The position numbers and the translations under genes are program-made. This document shows positions 52,523 through 61,498 of a stretch of 64,000 nt of DNA, piece by piece. Each line of letters starts with the position of its first letter. The first letter of the stretch is position 1. The notes under the pieces were generated by a model. It worked only from the letters and a program-made list of their open reading frames with translations, searched no databases and was not told where the DNA came from. This stretch comes from Shewanella mangrovisoli (GTDB taxonomy: Bacteria > Pseudomonadota > Gammaproteobacteria > Enterobacterales > Shewanellaceae), in assembly GCF_019457635.1 (NCBI RefSeq), contig NZ_CP080412.1, forward strand, positions 3,224,001-3,288,000, read 5' to 3'.

Positions 52523-53149
52523 ATGAAGCTTTATGAATTAGCCCCTACGCCAAGCGCAAGACGCGTGAGTATTTTCCTCGCCGAGAAAGGCATCGACATT
52601 CCACGTGTGAGTGTGGACATTCGCGGCGGCGAAAACCTCAGCCCTGAATTTAAAGCCAAAAGCTTAAACGGCCGAATTCCCCTGCTCGAACTCAATGATG
52701 AAAGCTATCTATGTGAATCCGTGGCTATTTGCCGCTATTTAGAAGAAATCCATCCGAGTGAAACATCACTCTTTGGCAACAGTCCACTAGAGCGTGCCAG
52801 AGTCGAAATGTGGCAGCGCATTATCGAACTACAAGGGTTGATGGTCGGCTTTCAAGCCTTTAGAAACCTGACGGGTATTTACAAAGACAGGGAAAATTGC
52901 GTCGAAGCCTGGGGCGCAGAATCACGCCAACGGGTCATTGACTTCCTGCCGACCTTAGACCAACAATTAGCCAAATCAAGCTATGTGGCGAGCGATAACT
53001 TTACGATTGCCGACATTTCTGCATACGTTTTTATCAGCTTTATTAAAAACTTAGATATTCAAGTGGATGACACACTGCCCCACATTCAGGCATGGTTTGC
53101 GACAGTGGCCCAGCGCCCTGCGATAGTGTCGCTTACCCCAAAAAACTGA
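52523..53149 (+). CDS. Glutathione S-transferase family protein
   Basis: A 208-residue enzyme. The thioredoxin-like N-terminal domain has MKLYELAPTPSARRVSIFLAE, NGRIPLLEL (cis-Pro) and ESVAICRYLEE (glutathione gamma-Glu contact). The helical C-terminal domain has FTIADISAYVFISF, the usual N-capping block. It probably conjugates glutathione to electrophiles. AGAAGGAAAG precedes the ATG. It heads a two-gene operon with the next GST. Confidence 0.93.
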   Translation: MKLYELAPTPSARRVSIFLAEKGIDIPRVSVDIRGGENLSPEFKAKSLNGRIPLLELNDESYLCESVAICRYLEEIHPSETSLFGNSPLERARVEMWQRIIELQGLMVGFQAFRNLTGIYKDRENCVEAWGAESRQRVIDFLPTLDQQLAKSSYVASDNFTIADISAYVFISFIKNLDIQVDDTLPHIQAWFATVAQRPAIVSLTPKN

Positions 53150-53210
53150 CAGCGATGCCCTATTGGGCAGCCAAGTTAAGCATTAACCAGTTAAGACTTA
53201 AGGGATAACT

Positions 53211-53879
53211 ATGATTGATTTATATACCGCCGCGACCCCGAACGGTTTTAAAATTTCCATCGCGCTCGAAGAAATGGGTCTCGACTATCGAGTGCATAAG
53301 TTAGATTTCAACACTAACGAACAGAAACAGCCTGAGTTTCTCGCCATTAACCCTAATGGCCGTATTCCAGCCATTATCGACCGAGATAACGAGGACTTTG
53401 TGGTGTTCGAGTCCGGCGCAATTCTTCTGTATCTGGCTGAAAAAACGGGTAAGTTTTTGCCTGCCGATCCTAAAAAACGCTCACAGGTCATTCAATGGCT
53501 CATGTTCCAAATGAGCGGTGTCGGCCCTATGATGGGTCAAGCTAACGTTTTTTACCGTTACTTCCCCGAAAAAATCCCCGCGGCCATTGAACGTTATCAA
53601 AAAGAAGGTCGACGTTTGTTTGAGGTAATGAATACCCAGTTAGCCAAGCATCAGTATCTGGCCGGTGATGAATACACCATTGCCGATATCGCGACTTGGC
53701 CTTGGGTGCGCATCCATGAATGGAGCGGCATCAATATGGAAGGACTCACTCACTTACAACGTTGGTTAGACGAGCTAGCCCTGCGTCCCGCTTGCCAAAA
53801 AGGCATAGTGACACCTCCGCCTTCGGTTTTGAGTGATGAAGAGCGTGCTAAGCAAATCCAGAAAATGGTGACTAAGTAG
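53211..53879 (+). CDS. Glutathione S-transferase, YfcG/YghU type
   Basis: A 222-residue Nu-class-like GST. It opens with [21 protein letters not shown] (Thr/Asn active-site region as in YfcG), followed by [32 protein letters not shown] and [17 protein letters not shown]. YfcG-type enzymes are disulfide-bond oxidoreductases acting with glutathione. It is 61 bases after the first GST, with its own AAGGGAT site, and is followed by a terminator. Confidence 0.92.
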   Translation: MIDLYTAATPNGFKISIALEEMGLDYRVHKLDFNTNEQKQPEFLAINPNGRIPAIIDRDNEDFVVFESGAILLYLAEKTGKFLPADPKKRSQVIQWLMFQMSGVGPMMGQANVFYRYFPEKIPAAIERYQKEGRRLFEVMNTQLAKHQYLAGDEYTIADIATWPWVRIHEWSGINMEGLTHLQRWLDELALRPACQKGIVTPPPSVLSDEERAKQIQKMVTK

Positions 53880-53918
53880 GTCATCATCTCCTCACGCCCG
53901 CATTCGTTTTTACCCATC

Positions 53919-53948
53919 AAGCCCCAACTTAGCATTGGGGCTTTTTTA
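53919..53948 (+). terminator. GST operon terminator
   Basis: AAGCCCCAA CTTAGCA TTGGGGCTT forms a strong stem followed by TTTTT. Confidence 0.88.
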
Positions 53949-54060
53949 CTGCTAGTGATGCGTAAAACTGCTACACTCTGCGCCACTTATTGATTTGCTT
54001 GGCCATATTCATCCCATCGGATGAATGTCACTCGGCCGGGCCCCTTTTCAGGCTAACTTT

Positions 54061-55434
54061 ATGGGCAATCCAAACGGCTTATCATCAGCAATCATGGCAT
54101 CAACAGTGGATATCGAACCGCAAACCCTCGCGCAAAAACGCGGATTAAGTTATGCCAATACCATTAAGTTATTGTTCGATGAGATTTTAAATACCAAGCA
54201 ACCCGCCGACCGAGTGCTCGCGAACTACTTTAGGGAACATAAAAAGCACGGTTCTAAGGACCGCAAAGTCATCCGCGAATCCTTATTTAGCCTGTTCCGT
54301 TGGTGGGGCTGGTTTAAAGCCACGGGCGATCATCAACAGGCGCCACAATTTTTTGCCATGCTCAGTACGAGCGCCTTAATCGAAGCGCATCCATGGCAGG
54401 ATATCGCCCAAGCCTGGCATGAGCTCGCCCAATCGCCGGTTGATTATCAACAACTTCAATCCCTTAGCGTTAGCAGCTTAACAGATAAATTGGCACTGGT
54501 ACGGCAGCAATTTCCCCAAGCGTCCTTCGAACTCACAGATTTATTACCCGAATGGTTTTGGCAGATATGCCCGATTGCGCCAGAACTGCGTCCAAATCTC
54601 ATCGAAGCCATGTCTAGCCGCCCACCGATTTGGGGACGTGCGCAGGGAATCAACAGCCAAACAGCAGTCAAACAACTGCAAGCACTTGGGATAGATGCGA
54701 GCCTGAGCCTCTATTTTGAAGATGCCATCAATCTTGGCACTAAGAGCATGAATCTCAATGAAATATCACTCTATAAAGAAGGCAAAATCGAGATCCAAGA
54801 TTTAGCCTCGCAAGTGATAGGTCAAATCTGTGCACCAGTGCCCTGGCAACACTGGTGGGATGCCTGCAGTGGTGCGGGTGGAAAAACCCTGCAATTGCGT
54901 TCACTGATGCAAACGGCCGCGACTAAGCACAGCCCATTGGTAGGCTCAATTGTGTCGTCGGATATTCGCGCCCACGCCTTAGAAGAACTCAGCAAACGTG
55001 CCCAGCGGGCAAGGTTTGATGGCATCAGCATTGCGCGCTGGCGCAGTGATGCGCTGCCAGTCGATGCCAACCATTTTGATGGAGTATTAGTCGACGCGCC
55101 CTGTAGCTGCACGGGCACCTGGCGCCGTAATCCCGATATGCGCTGGCTCGACAGCCTCGATGCCGTCACTGATAAAGCTGCACTCCAACTGGATATTTTA
55201 AGCCGCAGCAGCAAGGCGGTAAAACAGGGCGGAAGCTTAGTCTATGCTACTTGCTCATTGTCGCCTGTAGAAAATGAGCAAGTGGTTTCCGCCTTTTTAC
55301 AACAACATCCCGAGTTCAGCTTAGTGCCCATCCGCCACCCCTTTACTGGCGAACAAACAGAAATGTTGACCGTATGGCCCTTCGAGGCCAATACAGATGG
55401 AATGTTTGTAGCGCGCATGCAGCGCAATTATTAG
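54061..55434 (+). CDS. RsmB/NOP family RNA m5C methyltransferase
   Basis: A roughly 457-residue SAM-dependent RNA cytosine-C5 methyltransferase. The N-terminal helical part resembles the NusB-like region of RsmB. The SAM-binding loop is DACSGAGGKTLQL. The two catalytic-cysteine motifs are VDAPCSCTGTWRRNPD and VYATCSLSPVENEQ. It is not a canonical RsmB in length or start, so the target is uncertain. The ATG at 54061 follows AGG at good spacing; the ATG at 54025 has no ribosome site. The stop codon TAG is the first bases of an inserted MITE-like element. Confidence 0.88.
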   Translation: MGNPNGLSSAIMASTVDIEPQTLAQKRGLSYANTIKLLFDEILNTKQPADRVLANYFREHKKHGSKDRKVIRESLFSLFRWWGWFKATGDHQQAPQFFAMLSTSALIEAHPWQDIAQAWHELAQSPVDYQQLQSLSVSSLTDKLALVRQQFPQASFELTDLLPEWFWQICPIAPELRPNLIEAMSSRPPIWGRAQGINSQTAVKQLQALGIDASLSLYFEDAINLGTKSMNLNEISLYKEGKIEIQDLASQVIGQICAPVPWQHWWDACSGAGGKTLQLRSLMQTAATKHSPLVGSIVSSDIRAHALEELSKRAQRARFDGISIARWRSDALPVDANHFDGVLVDAPCSCTGTWRRNPDMRWLDSLDAVTDKAALQLDILSRSSKAVKQGGSLVYATCSLSPVENEQVVSAFLQQHPEFSLVPIRHPFTGEQTEMLTVWPFEANTDGMFVARMQRNY

Positions 55435-55699
55435 GGCGTGTTGACGTTTCAGGGTTATTTTTGCAGCAGTTTGGCTGGCTTTTATGCAAGGCAAAGTCCG
55501 TGCAGTGTAGTTATTCTACATAAACGGACGATAACGCGGCAGAAAAGCCAGCTAAATGCTGCCCGAAGGGTTCGTCTGGCAAACCCTTGCTCTTTGTCAC
55601 TCATCATTTGAGTAGAATGACTACACATCATTCCTCGTTTCGCGAGCACGTGCTTGCCAGAACGAACAAAATCTAATCTCGAAACGTCAACACGCCCTA
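55432..55699. mobile_element. MITE-like element with 19-bp terminal inverted repeats
   Basis: A 268-bp element without coding capacity. It is bounded by perfect 19-bp terminal inverted repeats, TAGGGCGTGTTGACGTTTC (55432-55450) and its complement (55681-55699). The TA at the ends could be part of the repeat or a TA target duplication. Inside are subterminal inverted segments (GGCTGGCTTTT versus AAAAGCCAGC) and a GTAG TTATT CTAC hairpin. The left end lies on the stop codon of the upstream methyltransferase gene. No transposase is present, so mobilisation would need one encoded elsewhere. Confidence 0.82.
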
Positions 55700-55988
55700 G
55701 CACTAACTCCTTATTTTTTATCAGAACTTGGCACTCATCCCTTGAGTGCCATTCTTTTTACCTCCACACAATATGAATGCGCTTTTAATCTTATTCATTT
55801 AATAATCATCAAGATAAACCCTATGGCGCTGGGTAAAATCGCCAATGCAACTCCATTAAGACGTATCGCCCCTTCTTGGACAAAACTTTTCACCATCAGT
55901 GATTAAATATTTCGCTTTAGCTTAATCTCGCCTTTGGGTAAAAAGATCGAGTGCTGAGAATGGCACAGGTATTTTTGGAATTTTGACC
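55700..55988. other. Intergenic region after the MITE-like element
   Basis: About 290 AT-rich bases. A hairpin with stems around ACTTGGCACTCA/TGAGTGCCA and a T-run (55725-55760) may be the original terminator of the methyltransferase gene, displaced by the element. Nothing else is seen. Confidence 0.4.
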
Positions 55989-56147
55989 ATGTCACACTCC
56001 TATGAATTTGACGACGATGATGCGCCATGGGGCGATAACGTCAAAGGTAAGCAAAAAAACAAACGCGTAAAACAACGTCGCAGGGATACTAAGCGCCGTT
56101 ATTCAGATGATGCAGAGGTGGATTTCTATCAGCATAAATCGAAGTAA
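55989..56147 (+). CDS. Small acidic-then-basic conserved-looking protein, 52 aa
   Basis: A 52-residue protein beginning MSHSYEFDDDDAPWGDN, followed by a very basic middle (KQKNKRVKQRRRDTKRR) and an acidic end (DDAEVDFYQHKSK). There is no membrane segment or domain. A weak GGA lies nine bases before the ATG. The strongly patterned charge suggests a real, possibly nucleic-acid- or ribosome-associated, small protein, but no family was recognised. Confidence 0.6.
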   Translation: MSHSYEFDDDDAPWGDNVKGKQKNKRVKQRRRDTKRRYSDDAEVDFYQHKSK

Positions 56148-56386
56148 CCGATAAACACCCGTTTGCCTTAGCAAATTCGAGCTTTAATAAGCCAGTCAAA
56201 TCCGAGCAAGTTGGATAACCTCCAACTTGCTAGTTAGTACAAGTTGTCCTTCATCCTTTCCGTTTTGATTCAATTGTAAAATCAATAGGCTAATGAGTTG
56301 ATTTACCCTATGCTCTTTAGGGTTTATTAACGCCTTTTGTTTACCAAACCACCTGACACATCTTGACGGGTTTAAAGGATGATCCC

Positions 56387-59300
56387 ATGGAAAAACAACG
56401 CCCCGATTTTATCTATCCCCCTGGCAGTATGTTGATGCACTCGCCCTTAGTGTTGAATAAAGCCGATATGTACGGCTTTTTTCTCAAGGGAAAACTCGCC
56501 AACCTGCAGCGCTCCATCGATAAAACGCTCAATCAAGTGGCCGGAAGCGCCATGTACTTTAAAGTACTGTCGCCCTACGTACTGACAACCTTCACCCAAA
56601 TCGAAAAAGCCTATTCAGAAGACCCAACCGACAGGGCCAAGGGTTGGATCCAAGAAACCGACATCATCACTTGGGTCATGGTCGGTCGCCAAGACAATAG
56701 CAACAGCACAGCCATCAGCCATGTGTATTTTCAGCCGCTGCATATTTGGGTAAATGATGCGATGGCCCTGATCAATGGTCGCGAGTTGTTCGGTTATCCC
56801 AAGTATTTGTGTGAATACACTATGCCCGCGGTCGGTGAGCCATTAACCCGCCTCTCCTTGGCAACAAAGAGCTTCTTACACTTTAGTCCTGACACTGAGC
56901 TTGCCATGCACCCGCTGATTGAGGTGAATTGCAATGCCAAGCCCGAGGCGCAGCTCACCACGCTAGAGGCCATAGCCCAAACCTGGCAACTCTTTAAAGA
57001 ACAAACGGATTTTATTCCAGAGCTGGATAAACTCGGTGAGGAGCAACTGTTTCATTTGCTGTTTAAGCCTGCCATCGACCAAGTGTTTTTAAAACAGTTT
57101 CCGGATGCTTCAGGCCAAAAAGCGGTTTATCAGGCGGTTACCGCGGCGCCCGCACGGGTCAACAAAGTGCACAGTGTCGCCCTGTTGGAAAATGACTTTG
57201 TTGCCACCATTTTTGATAACGCCAGCTTCCCACTCAAAGAGACGCTAGGCGTCGAAGTTGGCGAGCAGCATGTATTACTGCCCTACCATGTGAACTTTGA
57301 TTTTGAAGTGCCGCCGGGCGAAGTGCTGGTCGATAACTCGGAAATCAAAAAACAAAAAATTGCCATTCTTGGCGGTGGCGTCGCCGCCATGACCGCCGCC
57401 AGTTATCTCACCGACAGGCCCGGTTGGCAGAATCAATATGAGATTGATGTCTATCAATTAGGCTGGCGTATCGGCGGCAAGGGCGCAAGTGGCCGTAATG
57501 CCGCGATGGGGCAACGGATTGAAGAGCATGGCCTGCATATCTGGTTTGGTTTTTACCAAAATGCCTGCGCCTTGATGCGTAAAGCCTATGCAGAATTAGA
57601 CCGCCCACCGGAAGCGCCGCTGGCGACCTTCTTCGATGCCTTTAAACCCCATAATTTTATTGTGCTGCAGGAAGAAATTAATGGCCGCTCCGTTAGCTGG
57701 CCAATCACCTTTCCAACACTCCCAGGGATCCCTGGAGATGGTACCGAAACCTTAACCTTCTGGAAGGTAGTTAAGGCCGCCTTTGCTTGGATAAAAGAAT
57801 GGCTAAAGGACATGGACTCCCTCCTGGAAGCCGATGAAAAAGCTATGGCGACGCCGAAAAACTGGCTCGATATCGGCTGGTTTGAACGGCTGAAGGATAA
57901 GTTAGAAGATTCGGTTGATGATGCGATGGACTCCCTCGACGCTCTTGGTAACAAGCTCGAATGCCATTTTAATCAAATGATTGGCCGTGAATGCGATGAG
58001 CATGTTCACAGCGAGAGTGACGATGGTTTGGTTGAATCCGCCGTCGATGCCCTGCACCAAAGGCTGGTTAAACGCTTTAGCGACCATTTAGACACTAACG
58101 ACGAGTTACGCCATCTGTATATCGCCGTCGACTTAGGCTTAACCATCTTAAAAGGGATGTTTGTCGATGATGTGTTTGAAAAGGGCTTCGATGCCATCAA
58201 CGACTACGATTACCGCGAATGGTTAACCAAACATGGCGCCAGCCAAAAATACACGGTCGACAGCGCGCCGGTTCGCGGTTTTTATGATCTGGTGTTTGCC
58301 TACGAAAAAGGCAACTTCGACAAACCGAATGTCGAAGCGGGCACCATTATTCGCTCCATGCTGCGTATCGCTCTGTGTTATCAAGGCGGAGTCATGTGGA
58401 AAATGCAGGCGGGTATGGGAGATGTGGTCTTTACCCCCTACTATGAAGTGCTGAAACGGCGCGGGGTTAATTTCCACTTCTTCAATCGGGTCGATAATTT
58501 AGAATGCCGCAACAACAGCATTCAAGCGATTGAAATCACAGAGCAAGTCGCACTGGCACCTTCACTTAAAGAGTATAATCCACTCGTGGATGTTAAAGGC
58601 TTAGCCTGCTGGCCCAGCACGCCAAATTATGATCAGCTCGAGCCTGAGCAAGCCGCATTGCTAAAAGCCCATGATATTAATCTGGAGCACTTCTGGAGCG
58701 ATTGGGACAACCTGTACGAGGCGAAATTTGGTCAGGCGCTACCGAAAAAACGTCTGCAAAAAGGCGTGGACTTCGACAAAGTGATTTTTGGTCTGTCATT
58801 AGGATCTGTCCCCCATGTGGCGAGCGAGGTGATGGCGCAGAGTCCGGCGCTCAAAACCTGTGTTGACAAAGTGCAGACAGTCGCGACCCAAGCCTATCAA
58901 CTGTGGATGAATCAAGATCTTAATGGTATGGGTTGGCCAAATTATTCTGAGGATGGCGAGCAGCCCGTCTTATCAGGCTTTACCGAGCCCTTCGATACGT
59001 GGGCATCAATGGACCAATTGCTCGATAAAGAAGACTGGCGCGGCCTAGAGCCTAAAAATGCCAGTTATTTCTGCTCGGCTTTACCTGTTGATGCGTACCC
59101 ACCACGCACCGATATCGGTTTCCAGCAGCGTAAAACCGCCGAAGCTAAGGCTGGCGCCATCAATCAGCTCAATACGGAAATTCATAAGCTGTGGCAACAG
59201 GTTGGCGACAGCTTCCCCTGGGAATGGTTGCACGATGAACAAAACCGCCAAGGTGAAGCGCGATTCGATAGCCAATATTGGCGCGCCAATGTGGATCCTT

Positions 59301-59512
59301 CCGAGCGTTACGTCTTGTCCGTTAAAGGCAGCTCACAATATCGGATCACCACGGATGGCACAGGTATCGACAATCTGTATATGACGGGGGACTGGATTAA
59401 AACCGGCCTCAACGCCGGTTGTGTGGAGGCCGCTACCATGGCGGGCATGCATACCGCCAAAGCCATCTGCGGCCATCCGGCGATTATCAAAGGCGAAAAA
59501 GACTTCGCCTAA
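56387..59512 (+). CDS. Fusion: acetoacetate-decarboxylase-like domain and FAD-dependent oxidoreductase
   Basis: A roughly 1041-residue protein. Residues 20-300 look like an acetoacetate decarboxylase-type domain (HVYFQPLHIWVNDAMALING, LFGYPKYLCEYTMP). From residue 325 a Rossmann FAD/NAD(P)-binding module follows (IAILGGGVAAMTAASYL, QLGWRIGGKGASGRN, EEHGLHIWFGFYQNA), with the C-terminal flavin motif GLNAGCVEAATMAGMHTA. This half is of the amine oxidase/phytoene desaturase type. The natural substrate is unknown; a hydrophobic or isoprenoid-like substrate is plausible. The ATG at 56387 follows AAAGGATG. A terminator follows. Confidence 0.82.
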   Translation: MEKQRPDFIYPPGSMLMHSPLVLNKADMYGFFLKGKLANLQRSIDKTLNQVAGSAMYFKVLSPYVLTTFTQIEKAYSEDPTDRAKGWIQETDIITWVMVGRQDNSNSTAISHVYFQPLHIWVNDAMALINGRELFGYPKYLCEYTMPAVGEPLTRLSLATKSFLHFSPDTELAMHPLIEVNCNAKPEAQLTTLEAIAQTWQLFKEQTDFIPELDKLGEEQLFHLLFKPAIDQVFLKQFPDASGQKAVYQAVTAAPARVNKVHSVALLENDFVATIFDNASFPLKETLGVEVGEQHVLLPYHVNFDFEVPPGEVLVDNSEIKKQKIAILGGGVAAMTAASYLTDRPGWQNQYEIDVYQLGWRIGGKGASGRNAAMGQRIEEHGLHIWFGFYQNACALMRKAYAELDRPPEAPLATFFDAFKPHNFIVLQEEINGRSVSWPITFPTLPGIPGDGTETLTFWKVVKAAFAWIKEWLKDMDSLLEADEKAMATPKNWLDIGWFERLKDKLEDSVDDAMDSLDALGNKLECHFNQMIGRECDEHVHSESDDGLVESAVDALHQRLVKRFSDHLDTNDELRHLYIAVDLGLTILKGMFVDDVFEKGFDAINDYDYREWLTKHGASQKYTVDSAPVRGFYDLVFAYEKGNFDKPNVEAGTIIRSMLRIALCYQGGVMWKMQAGMGDVVFTPYYEVLKRRGVNFHFFNRVDNLECRNNSIQAIEITEQVALAPSLKEYNPLVDVKGLACWPSTPNYDQLEPEQAALLKAHDINLEHFWSDWDNLYEAKFGQALPKKRLQKGVDFDKVIFGLSLGSVPHVASEVMAQSPALKTCVDKVQTVATQAYQLWMNQDLNGMGWPNYSEDGEQPVLSGFTEPFDTWASMDQLLDKEDWRGLEPKNASYFCSALPVDAYPPRTDIGFQQRKTAEAKAGAINQLNTEIHKLWQQVGDSFPWEWLHDEQNRQGEARFDSQYWRANVDPSERYVLSVKGSSQYRITTDGTGIDNLYMTGDWIKTGLNAGCVEAATMAGMHTAKAICGHPAIIKGEKDFA

Positions 59513-59517
59513 ATGCA

Positions 59518-59546
59518 AAGGGGCTGCGTTATGCAGCCCCTTTTTT
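59518..59546 (+). terminator. Terminator after the oxidoreductase fusion gene
   Basis: AAGGGGCTGC GTTAT GCAGCCCCTT is a 10-bp stem, followed by TTTT. Confidence 0.9.
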
Positions 59547-59580
59547 ATCCAGATATTGTGTATTCAAATTTAAATAGGCC

Positions 59581-59644
59581 GTCTTTTAAATCGAGACTCT
59601 TTTAAATAAGCACTCTTCTAAATTGACACTCTTTTAAACGGAGA
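59581..59644. repeat. Four-unit 16-bp tandem repeat
   Basis: Four units of roughly CTCTTTTAAATNGAGA (59581-59596, 59597-59612, 59613-59628, 59629-59644), the last including the stop codon of the leftward GGDEF gene. The units differ at a few positions each. Confidence 0.78.
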
Positions 59645-61301
59645 CTATCTCACCCGCGCGGGTATCGGCGTATTCTTGACGACGTTTTTCCATTCGCGAC
59701 TGATACAAATGGCTGTCGGCGCAGCGTAGCCACTCGTGGGGTTCGGCCACATCGCTATTGATGGCAACGCCAAAACTAAACTGACAATCCTTTAAGCCTT
59801 CGGCGGCAAATTGCGCCGTTAATCCCTTTAAGCTGCTGGTTAAGGTCCCCATGCCATTTGCAGGCAGAATAAGCACAAACTCATCGCCGCTGATCCGGTA
59901 AATCTTAAGGTGAGCAATATTGGTCGCCTGCAAAAACTGCACTAGATTTTGCAGTAAACGGTCTCCTTCTTGATGCCCTAAGGTATCATTCACCATTTTA
60001 AGGCTGTCGACATTGAGCAGCACCAAGGCTGTTGGTTGTACAACCTTATCGGCAAAGGTTAATTGCGAATTCATATATTCATCAAAGGCATAACGATTGC
60101 CCACCCGGGTTAAACCATCGAGTCGGGCCTTCTCCCAGGCGATACCGAGTTCTTCAATGTGGGCCTTGCGCTCTTCAGCCAACAGTTTGAGCTTATTCGC
60201 TAACGCAAGGGATAACAGCAAAGCATCCACAGTGCCACCCAGTAGTGTCGCAAACTCGGCATGTTCAATAAAATCAGGGGTGATCCCCATATTGCCCGGT
60301 AAGATAATCACCGCAGGCAACAGCAAACAACTAAAGGCCATGATGAAATAGCGCGCGGGGGCAAAGCCTTTCATCAAGCACACATTGCCACAGGTGATCG
60401 CTAACGCAATCCACAGCATGATTAAGACAGAGGCAATAATCGCGGTATAGGGCAATAACCAAATACTGGTCGGCAAGGCTAAAATACACGCGACTAATAA
60501 ATATTGGCTAAGCCGCCATAATCTAGGCGAATAGCTAGGTAACTGTAAGAAGTGCTTGTAGAACATGATGTTAAATATCGGCAAGCTGATAAAAAACAGA
60601 TGATGTAATTCAAGCTGATGGAAGTTAAATAGATGCGCCGGTAAATGGAAGGTCAGTGCCCAGCCACCAAAATAGGTCAATACATAAAGACCATAGTATA
60701 AGAAGGCCTTATCAAAAATAGAGATGTAAATCAGTAGATTGTATAGAGCGATAAAGAGCAATCCCCCTAAACAAATCAGTATCGCCATGGCCACACGGTC
60801 GTTGGTTAACTGGTGCACTTCTTCCGACTCTATCGCCAATTCGGGCGCGGAGGAATAATAGCGGCTACTGAGTCGAGTCACTAACCAATAATCGGTCCCC
60901 ATATTCAGTCGTACTTTACGGCCGTAATCGAATAAAAATTCATAGGGCGCATAGTAACCACTGTGGGCCGTTTGCACTGAGCCATCACTGCCAAGTAACC
61001 AATAATCGACTGATTCTACAATAGAATTACTGGCATCCACCACCCAATGGCTTTGACGACTATTGACCATTACCGGTGATACCATCCAATAATCACCGCC
61101 CGCAAGGCTTACTGAACGAGCCTCCTCAAGTTGCCCCATCCACTGGGTCACATCATTAAAATGCTCGGGAGGGAGCTGTTTCGCATCGGCATGGAATAAA
61201 TAGGGGGAATCCAACGCAATTTCAGCGCTATGGGCAAACGGACTAAATGTCCAAAGAAGCAGCAAAAAGCACCAAAAATGTTGCAAGTTAGGTTTACTCA
61301 T
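59634..61301 (-). CDS. Membrane diguanylate cyclase, 7TMR-DISM type
   Basis: A 555-residue signalling protein. A signal peptide (about 1-25) precedes a periplasmic DISMED2-like sensor (about 30-160; HADAKQLPPEHFNDV). About seven membrane segments follow (180-370). The C-terminal GGDEF domain (390-540) has DGLTRVGNRYAFDEY and the catalytic loop RISGDEF, a GGDEF variant in which the first Gly is Ser, common in active enzymes. No RxxD product-inhibition site is seen. It should make cyclic-di-GMP in response to an extracytoplasmic ligand. No EAL domain is present. Confidence 0.9.
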   Translation of the reverse strand: MSKPNLQHFWCFLLLLWTFSPFAHSAEIALDSPYLFHADAKQLPPEHFNDVTQWMGQLEEARSVSLAGGDYWMVSPVMVNSRQSHWVVDASNSIVESVDYWLLGSDGSVQTAHSGYYAPYEFLFDYGRKVRLNMGTDYWLVTRLSSRYYSSAPELAIESEEVHQLTNDRVAMAILICLGGLLFIALYNLLIYISIFDKAFLYYGLYVLTYFGGWALTFHLPAHLFNFHQLELHHLFFISLPIFNIMFYKHFLQLPSYSPRLWRLSQYLLVACILALPTSIWLLPYTAIIASVLIMLWIALAITCGNVCLMKGFAPARYFIMAFSCLLLPAVIILPGNMGITPDFIEHAEFATLLGGTVDALLLSLALANKLKLLAEERKAHIEELGIAWEKARLDGLTRVGNRYAFDEYMNSQLTFADKVVQPTALVLLNVDSLKMVNDTLGHQEGDRLLQNLVQFLQATNIAHLKIYRISGDEFVLILPANGMGTLTSSLKGLTAQFAAEGLKDCQFSFGVAINSDVAEPHEWLRCADSHLYQSRMEKRRQEYADTRAGEIVSV

Positions 61302-61498
61302 AGGTATCTAAGTTTATATACCAGCGTCTCGTTCCACGCAGAAAATCAATTTAAAGTGTTAACTTTATGACTACATTTTATTTTTTACAATTGATTAGAC
61401 TAAATTAGTCGGCAATTGGGTGCCTTATGATGATATTTTAGTCGTTAACTTAAGGGACAACACCTTAGCCTCAATATCAGACGTTCACTTGGATACCT

